From the NCBI GenBank assembly GCA_003819755.1, contig RPQK01000352.1, forward strand, positions 1 to 7,726: DNA of 7,726 nucleotides. The letters run 5' to 3'. Shown here in pieces: positions 1 through 4,732 of this stretch (position 1 is the first letter of the stretch; every line of letters begins with the position of its first letter). Both the position numbers and the translations under genes were made by a program. The notes beneath the pieces are model-generated. The model did no database searches. It saw only the letters and a program-made list of their open reading frames with translations, and had not been told where the DNA came from. The DNA comes from Acidobacteriota bacterium (GTDB taxonomy: Bacteria; Acidobacteriota; UBA6911; RPQK01).

Positions 1-1523
1 ACCGGTTCGGCCTTTTCCGTTTCAGGCGATCGAACGCCCTCCCTCAGATCCGCGAAGGAGCGGCAGAGCCGGTCGACCAGTTCCGCTTCGACTCCGGAGC
101 TCGGGGATTTGTCGGAGTAGACTTCCTGCGTTTGATCGTTCAAATCCATGATCAGATCAGCCAGCTGTGAGCCGATCGCGAACAGCCGCATCGGGAGAGG
201 CTCATCCGAAGAATAGCGGGCCGAAAAGCTCATTTTCCAGGCAATATCGGGGTTCACCCAGCTATGGCCATCCCCGGGAAACGTCACTCTGAGGCGCTTG
301 ATTACAGCTTTTCGGGCAGCAAATAGACGATTAAACTCCCCCCAACGGCGCCGTTCCTGCTGCCATTCCTCACGGGTTTCGTGAGAAAGGGAGAAGGCGA
401 AATCGTCGTCCAGGTGAGAGCCGTCCAGATGCCAGAACACTGGGCCGGGCAACTCGGCTTGCATCTGGCAAAGCGGGCAGTCGTCCTCGATCATCGCTTC
501 TTCGCCCGTTTCCCCTTCCGGTATTCGTGCCCGCTCGTTATGGATGATGCTGGCTGCCGTCCGGCCGTCGCAATCCGAATAAGGAGCCGCGAGCCATCGA
601 TCGCGAAATACCGCGAGGCGGCGGATCTCAACGGGAACGAGCTCCTCGACCGGAAGGTCGGCTGCCCTGAAGCCAGCCAGGCGTTCTCCCACATGGCGGC
701 GACAACACCACAGCACCTCCCGCACGAAGTCGTAGTAGACGACCATTTCATGAGTCCCAAACCCGGCCAAGCGATACGCCGCCGAGTCAGGGTTGAGACC
801 GGTCGGGCAGCGGTCCGTTCGCGACCACTGCAATGCCCGATCTTCCAAGCTGGCATCTGTGAACCCTCTGTGGGAGAACATCACTTGCCGTGGTGTCTGG
901 CCGCGCAAATCCTCACGCGGCGTCATCATCCACCGCACGTGAATTTCCCTGATAAGGTCACACTCCCGCTGATAGCCAGGGTCTTCGTAATCCCGTTCGG
1001 CCGCGGCGCCTTGATCGTGGAAGGCGTCGAGACAATTTCGGGCAACGAAGTCGAGCAGCGGTTCGCCGTACAGGACGGCCCGTGCGTCGAGCGGCGGGTT
1101 GATGAACCGTTCACGCCGTCGATCTTCTGCGAGCGCCTCCCAGTCGGTTGAATCCTCTGTCAGCAGCCAGTCTTCGGACAGATGGTAATTGACGTCTGCC
1201 TCGCCGGCGGACTTGCGGTCGTGATACGGGACGCTGCCCGCCGGCATCAGCGCAAGATAGGTCGAGTCGCAAACGACCAGGCGAGCAACAAGGTCGACGA
1301 TCAGGAGTCCCGCATCGTGGTACGCGTAATCGGTGGCCGGCCAGAAACAGCAAAAGAAACTCTCTGCGTCGCGCTCGATGAACCTCTCGAGTGCTGCGTC
1401 CAGTTCTTCGATCGTCTCGGGCTCGGCACTAAGCGCCGCAACCACGTACTCGGCAAAGCTGCCATGACCATCGGCCTCAATTTCCCGCTGCCCGTCCCGA
1501 ATGACTATTCGCATTTCGCTCAT
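1..1523 (-). CDS. Uncharacterised protein, 5' part (507 codons, runs off the left edge)
   Basis: I do not recognise this family and assign no function. Reading the minus strand from the ATG at 1523, I checked every codon and found no stop down to the window edge, so the C-terminus is missing. The start is favoured by AGGAGG 10 nt upstream; a second in-frame ATG follows three codons later. The protein looks soluble and cytoplasmic: it is acidic and rich in Trp, Asp, Glu and Arg, with no signal peptide or convincing membrane span. Visible marks are a W-x-x-TP-x4-L-x-G-x-TPR stretch (about residues 198-212), Cys-Cys pairs near 58 and 273, an Arg-Cys-Pro near 238, and a CPLC knuckle at 349-352 that could bind metal with another Cys pair. 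The frame also stays open upstream to an ATG at 1736, which would add 71 residues. The gene points away from the permease and helicase. Coding is well supported; function is unknown. Confidence 0.85.
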   Translation of the reverse strand, partial: MSEMRIVIRDGQREIEADGHGSFAEYVVAALSAEPETIEELDAALERFIERDAESFFCCFWPATDYAYHDAGLLIVDLVARLVVCDSTYLALMPAGSVPYHDRKSAGEADVNYHLSEDWLLTEDSTDWEALAEDRRRERFINPPLDARAVLYGEPLLDFVARNCLDAFHDQGAAAERDYEDPGYQRECDLIREIHVRWMMTPREDLRGQTPRQVMFSHRGFTDASLEDRALQWSRTDRCPTGLNPDSAAYRLAGFGTHEMVVYYDFVREVLWCCRRHVGERLAGFRAADLPVEELVPVEIRRLAVFRDRWLAAPYSDCDGRTAASIIHNERARIPEGETGEEAMIEDDCPLCQMQAELPGPVFWHLDGSHLDDDFAFSLSHETREEWQQERRRWGEFNRLFAARKAVIKRLRVTFPGDGHSWVNPDIAWKMSFSARYSSDEPLPMRLFAIGSQLADLIMDLNDQTQEVYSDKSPSSGVEAELVDRLCRSFADLREGVRSPETEKAEP

Positions 1524-1533
1524 CTCGAGTTTT

Positions 1534-1539
1534 CCTCCT
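1534..1539 (-). promoter_or_regulatory. Ribosome binding site of the minus-strand gene
   Basis: Read on the minus strand this is a perfect AGGAGG, followed by 10 nt and then ATG at 1523. It is the main reason for choosing that start over the in-frame ATG at 1736, which has only a weak AGGGA-like stretch upstream. No convincing -35/-10 pair was found just upstream on this strand. Confidence 0.7.
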
Positions 1540-1580
1540 ATAGCTATAACGCTCGAGAGAGAAAATCTACGAAAGAAAAA
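1537..1580 (+). repeat. Left copy of a 44-bp direct repeat bracketing the permease unit
   Basis: This stretch matches 4766-4809 in the same orientation at 38 of 44 positions. The core 1546-1580 matches at 33 of 35, including the unbroken 20-mer GAAAATCTACGAAAGAAAAA. Read on the plus strand it encodes PIAITLERENLRKK, against PVAITLERENLRKK in the right copy. The six differences are silent except one Ile/Val change, the pattern expected of a duplicated coding sequence. Here the frame continues into unrelated sequence and stops at 1743, so this copy looks like a stranded fragment of the helicase 5' end, or one arm of an insertion duplication. Part of it would also be coding on the minus strand if the upstream ATG at 1736 were used. 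Confidence 0.8.
1539..1548. repeat. 10-bp perfect palindrome TATAGCTATA
   Basis: TATAGCTATA is self-complementary and abuts the ribosome site of the minus-strand gene. CTCGAG palindromes lie on either side at 1524-1529 and 1552-1557. It could be a small operator or simple chance. The second copy of the surrounding direct repeat (near 4768) does not keep this palindrome, which argues against a conserved role. Confidence 0.35.
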
Positions 1581-1742
1581 TATTCTGGCTGGTCCCGTTG
1601 GCGCCGCCCTTCGGATCTCGAACTTGGCCTCAAGCAACGCGAGGCGGCCGTTGGCGGGTTCAGGCAGTGGAGTGAACTTAGTCAGCAGAGCGCGTAGTGC
1701 CAGTGAGGCATTCCTGTCGTCCGAGCGCTCGGTCATCGGCTG
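1581..1742. other. Spacer between the left repeat and the padR/permease promoter
   Basis: No independent gene is supported here. The minus strand is open in the frame of the unknown gene and offers an ATG at 1736, with codons of fairly ordinary composition (MTERSDDRNASLALRALL at the start), so a 71-residue N-terminal extension is possible but lacks a good ribosome site. On the plus strand the frame continuing from the repeat gives a low-complexity Ser/Gly/Arg/Ala-rich peptide ending at 1743 and is probably not translated. Confidence 0.5.
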
Positions 1743-1758
1743 AAATCCCTAAATCCCT
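1743..1758 (+). repeat. Two tandem copies of AAATCCCT
   Basis: AAATCCCT occurs twice in direct succession and is followed by AAATT, just upstream of the predicted promoter at 1769. Two 8-bp units are too few to assign a role. The repeat also carries the stop that closes the minus-strand frame upstream of 1736. Confidence 0.6.
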
Positions 1759-1766
1759 AAATTCGC

Positions 1767-1807
1767 AGTAGACACTCTACACAACGTTCAGTAGAATACC
1801 TACACAA
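1767..1807 (+). promoter_or_regulatory. Tandem dyad operator, probably PadR-type
   Basis: Two copies of AGTAGA-N4-CTACACAA start 23 bp apart (1767-1784 and 1790-1807); 14 of 18 positions are identical. Each is also a dyad: GTAGA-CAC-TCTAC is a perfect inverted repeat at 1768-1780, and GTAGA-ATA-CCTAC at 1791-1803 is nearly perfect. Spacing of about two helical turns puts both on the same face of the DNA. Known PadR repressors bind short dyads over their own promoter, and a PadR remnant follows directly, so a PadR-type operator is the natural reading. That assignment is inference; the repeats are visible. Confidence 0.65.
1769..1797 (+). promoter_or_regulatory. Sigma-70-like promoter of the padR remnant/permease unit
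   Basis: TAGACA at 1769-1774 matches the -35 consensus at 5 of 6 positions. TAGAAT at 1792-1797 matches the -10 consensus at 5 of 6. The spacer is exactly 17 bp. Transcription would begin near 1804, giving a leader of about 150 nt before the permease ATG that consists almost entirely of the padR remnant. Each hexamer lies inside one operator dyad, so a bound repressor would cover both. Confidence 0.65.
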
Positions 1808-1955
1808 TGAGCTGTGCGAAAAAGGCCAGCGGGCCAAGTTCTATCGCCTCACCCGGCTCGGCCGCAAATAGCTCGCAGCCAAACGTTCGCAATGGGAAGC
1901 GGTCGCCCGCGCTATCGCCTTAATCCTGAATCCGCGCGATCAGGAGGAACAATGA
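1806..1955 (+). pseudogene. PadR-family transcriptional regulator, 3' remnant
   Basis: In the frame ending with TGA at 1953-1955 the sequence reads EKGQRAKFYRLTRLGRK, then a TAG stop at 1869-1871, then LAAKRSQWEAVARAIALIL and a short acidic tail. This matches the C-terminal part of PadR regulators found beside ADOP permeases: the end of the winged helix (x-RRAKYYRLTxAGRKQL) and the following dimerisation helix. The TAG sits where family members usually have Gln, so a single CAG-to-TAG change would explain it. PadR proteins of this type are about 105-115 residues; only about 48 codons remain. The N-terminal winged helix and start codon are absent, with unrelated promoter sequence joined directly upstream. 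The old stop overlaps the permease start as ATGA, the arrangement of an intact padR-permease operon. Confidence 0.8.
1942..1947 (+). promoter_or_regulatory. Ribosome binding site of the permease
   Basis: AGGAGG followed by 4 nt and ATG at 1952. It decides the permease start against the longer in-frame GTG at 1814. It lies inside the 3' end of the padR remnant, as expected for two genes once translated in tandem. Confidence 0.8.
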
Positions 1956-4726
1956 ATTCGTTTTTTCGAAAGCTGCGCTGGTTGATGAAACGGCCTGAAA
2001 AGGAGGCCGAACTGCGCGACGAGCTCCAGTTCCACCTGGAGGAGGAAGCGGAAGAACGTCGAGAAGAGGGGCTCACAGAGGAAGAAGCGCGCTGGGCGGC
2101 GCGCCGCGGCCTGGGCAATCTCACCCTGGTGCAAGAGAACACGCGTGCCGTGTGGGGATGGACGATCCTGGAACAGCTAGGCCGGGACCTGCGTTATGCC
2201 TTCCGGACCATGGCCGGCAATCGTGCGTTCACGGTACTCGCCGTCTCGTCACTGGCGCTGGGAATCGGAGCCAATACTGCAATCTTCAGCTTCATGGATT
2301 CGATCCTGCTGCGCTCTCTGCCAGTATCCGATCCGGAATCGCTGGTTGTGCTGAACTGGCGGGCCAAGGCTCGCACCCGCGATGACTTCGTCATGAAGAG
2401 CATGAGTGGAAGCACCTACGACGACGGGACCGGAATAACGGCCGGGATCTTCCCCTTTCCGGCGTTTGAGCTTCTCAGGAGACAAGACTCCATCTTTTCG
2501 GTCGTTTTCGCCCATTGCCGGTATTGGCAAGTCCGCAGGCTCAGCCTGACGATCAAGGGGCAGACCGACCTGGCCAGCGGCTGGAACGTATCGGGCGATT
2601 ATTTTCGTGGACTCGGGGTTCGTCCGGCAGCGGGCCGGCTGATCAGCCCCGATGACGATCGGCCCGGAGCGCCGCCGGTAGCCGTCGTCAGCTACGGTTT
2701 CAGTCAAAGGCGGTTTGGGGGAGCGGCCAACGCGGCAGGCCAGCCGATTCTGATCGACAACCTGCCCTTTACCGTGGTCGGAGTTACACCGCCAGAGTTT
2801 TTCGGCGTCGATCCTGCGGCGGCTCCGGATGTCTATCTGCCGCTGCATACCAATGAATTGCTGGGAGCGGGCCGACAGTTTGGCTTTGGACCCGGAGATT
2901 ACTTGGAGCGGAATTACTACTGGATTCAGATCATGGCTCGATTGCGTCCCGGAGTCAGCCGGGCTCAAGCCCAAGCTGCGGTCGAGCCAGTATTTCATCA
3001 GTGGGTAGCGGGCACAGCCGCCAATGAGCGGGAGCGTTCGAATCTTCCCGTGTTGCTCGTCAAGGAAGGCGCCGGCGGCCTCGATAGCCTGCGCCGGCAG
3101 TACTCGCAGCCGCTCTATGTGCTGATGACGCTCGTGGGATTAATCCTTGCCCTGGCGTGCGCCAATATAGGCAACTTGCTGTTAGCGCGCGCCGCCGCAC
3201 GGAAGCGCGAGATCGCGTTGCGGATGAGTCTTGGAGCGGGCCGGGTCCGCATCGTTGGGCAATTACTGACCGAAAGCGTAGTCTTGGGGTTGCTCGGTGG
3301 GTGTGCAGGAGTATTGTTCGCAATTTGGGGGATTCGATTCCTTACTCTGCTATTGGCGAACGGCCGGGAGAATTTCACTCTACATGCGAACCTGAACTGG
3401 CACGTGCTCGGCGCGGCGGCTGTCCTTTCGTTTCTCACGAGCATTCTATTCGGGCTTGCTCCGGCGCTCGAAGCGACGCGCGTGGACGTCATGCCCTCGC
3501 TGAAGGCAACGCAAGCGGACCAGCCGAAGGCGGGGCGTGTATCCCCGCGGATCAGCCTGAGGCACCTGCTGATGGTGGGCCAGATCGCCATTTCGCTGCT
3601 GATGCTGGTTGTGGCGGGGCTCTTTGTCCGAAATCTTTCGAATCTGAACTCGATCGAGCTTGGCTTCAACCGCGAGAACGTGCTGCTGTTCCGGGTCGAC
3701 GCCCGAAAAGCCGGACACAAGGACCCTGAGATTGTTGCGTTCTATCGCGATCTACGCGATCGGTTCAGCGCGGTCCCCGGCGTCCGTGAGGCGAGCCTTG
3801 CGCAGGATTCGCTCATCCAAGCCGGGGACGGACTGCCCATCAGCGTATCCGGCTCCCCACCCGATCCGGCCAACCGTTTCTTGGCCGTCGGCCCGAAGTT
3901 CTTTGAAACGATGCAGATTCCGATCCTGGCGGGTCGAGATTTCAAGGAAAGTGATCGACGCGGCTCGCCGGCCGTGGCGGTTATCAACCAGGTGTTTGCC
4001 AAGACCAATTTCGGGGATCGGAATCCGCTCGGACATCACCTGATTCTGTCGAAAGTAGGCGAAGAACGCGGTGTCGGGCGTGATATGGAGATCGTCGGCG
4101 TATCCAAGGATGCGCGCTATGGCGGGCTGAAGGAAGCGATCCCTCCGGTGGTGTACATGCCGTATGACCAGGGCTACCCGCAGATCGATCAGATGTGCTA
4201 CGCGATACGCACGTCGGGCGATCCTATTCGGTACGTCAACTCTGTACGCGAAATCGTGCGCCAGGCGGACGCGCGCGTGCCGGTATCCGAGGTCAGAACT
4301 CAGGCCGTGGATATCGATCAGACGATCAACCAGGAGATTGCGTTTGCCAAGTTGTGCAGTTGCTTCGCCATCTTGGCGCTGGTGATCGCCGGCGTCGGGC
4401 TTTACGGCACCGTTTCATACAACGTCGCCCACCGGACCGGCGAGATCGGCATCAGGATCGCGCTTGGGGCGGAACGGAGCCGAGTCGTTTTCATGATCCT
4501 GCGCGAAGTCTTCGTGCTGGCGGCAGCGGGCCTTGCGATCGGGATCGTAACGGCCTTGGCCACGTCGAGATTCCTGGCCTCATTTCTGTATGGCATAAAG
4601 CCCAATGACGGCCTGACGTTTATGATGGCGTCGTTGGTGCTCGTAGCTACTGCGCTTCTTGCCGGCTACGTGCCTTCCCGCAGGGCGTCTCGAATCGATC
4701 CGATGGCAGCACTACGGCATGAGTGA
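1952..4726 (+). CDS. ADOP-family (MacB/FtsX-like) ABC-type permease, 924 aa
   Basis: A complete inner-membrane permease of the acidobacterial duplicated orphan permease type: two MacB/FtsX modules fused in one chain with no ATPase gene beside it. Residues 1-75 form the typical acidic cytoplasmic prefix (MNSFFRKLRWLMKRPEKEAE, then an ELRDELQFHLEEE helix and an EEARWAARRGLGN turn). TM1 follows at about 93-115, then a large periplasmic MacB-like domain. The first FtsX domain has spans near 388-412, 442-468 and 482-505, with the KREIALRMSLGAGRVRI coupling segment between the first two. TM5 lies near 537-565, then a second periplasmic domain. The second FtsX domain has spans near 797-820, 847-873 and 887-908, with TGEIGIRIALGAERSRV and the closing RRASRIDPMAALRHE. 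The start at 1952 is set by AGGAGG and the prefix motif; extending to GTG 1814 would only read padR sequence out of frame. The transported substrate is unknown; export or mechanotransmission is typical of MacB-like proteins. Confidence 0.95.
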   Translation: MNSFFRKLRWLMKRPEKEAELRDELQFHLEEEAEERREEGLTEEEARWAARRGLGNLTLVQENTRAVWGWTILEQLGRDLRYAFRTMAGNRAFTVLAVSSLALGIGANTAIFSFMDSILLRSLPVSDPESLVVLNWRAKARTRDDFVMKSMSGSTYDDGTGITAGIFPFPAFELLRRQDSIFSVVFAHCRYWQVRRLSLTIKGQTDLASGWNVSGDYFRGLGVRPAAGRLISPDDDRPGAPPVAVVSYGFSQRRFGGAANAAGQPILIDNLPFTVVGVTPPEFFGVDPAAAPDVYLPLHTNELLGAGRQFGFGPGDYLERNYYWIQIMARLRPGVSRAQAQAAVEPVFHQWVAGTAANERERSNLPVLLVKEGAGGLDSLRRQYSQPLYVLMTLVGLILALACANIGNLLLARAAARKREIALRMSLGAGRVRIVGQLLTESVVLGLLGGCAGVLFAIWGIRFLTLLLANGRENFTLHANLNWHVLGAAAVLSFLTSILFGLAPALEATRVDVMPSLKATQADQPKAGRVSPRISLRHLLMVGQIAISLLMLVVAGLFVRNLSNLNSIELGFNRENVLLFRVDARKAGHKDPEIVAFYRDLRDRFSAVPGVREASLAQDSLIQAGDGLPISVSGSPPDPANRFLAVGPKFFETMQIPILAGRDFKESDRRGSPAVAVINQVFAKTNFGDRNPLGHHLILSKVGEERGVGRDMEIVGVSKDARYGGLKEAIPPVVYMPYDQGYPQIDQMCYAIRTSGDPIRYVNSVREIVRQADARVPVSEVRTQAVDIDQTINQEIAFAKLCSCFAILALVIAGVGLYGTVSYNVAHRTGEIGIRIALGAERSRVVFMILREVFVLAAAGLAIGIVTALATSRFLASFLYGIKPNDGLTFMMASLVLVATALLAGYVPSRRASRIDPMAALRHE

Positions 4727-4732
4727 CTCATG
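4718..4732. repeat. 15-bp palindrome over the permease stop and a candidate helicase start
   Basis: CATGAGT-G-ACTCATG is a perfect 7-bp inverted repeat around one central base. It contains the last codons and TGA of the permease (4724-4726) and ends in the ATG at 4730. It is too short, without a T-tract, to be an intrinsic terminator. It may be an operator or chance. Confidence 0.45.

Noticed and set aside
381..1151. 256-codon plus-strand open frame beginning MRKGEGEIVV
   Set aside because: It lies antisense to the minus-strand gene with codons in exact register, so its openness follows from that gene's codon use. It has no ribosome site and no family resemblance.
1182..1697. 171-codon plus-strand open frame
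   Set aside because: Same codon register antisense to the minus-strand gene and its upstream extension; no independent coding evidence.
1501..1743. 80-codon plus-strand frame carrying the left repeat peptide
   Set aside because: It starts inside the minus-strand gene, lacks a ribosome site, and after the repeat becomes a low-complexity Ser/Gly/Arg-rich peptide. Kept only as a repeat feature.
1807..1923. 38-codon frame starting ATG right after the operator (MSCAKKASGP)
   Set aside because: It is the padR remnant read out of frame, lacks a ribosome site, and its ATG falls almost at the predicted transcript start.
1814..1951. Longer permease start at GTG 1814
   Set aside because: The added 46 residues are padR remnant sequence in another frame. 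AGGAGG and the typical ADOP prefix place the start at 1952.
2249..2998. 249-codon minus-strand frame inside the permease
   Set aside because: Antisense shadow of a strongly supported gene; no ribosome site or recognisable domain.
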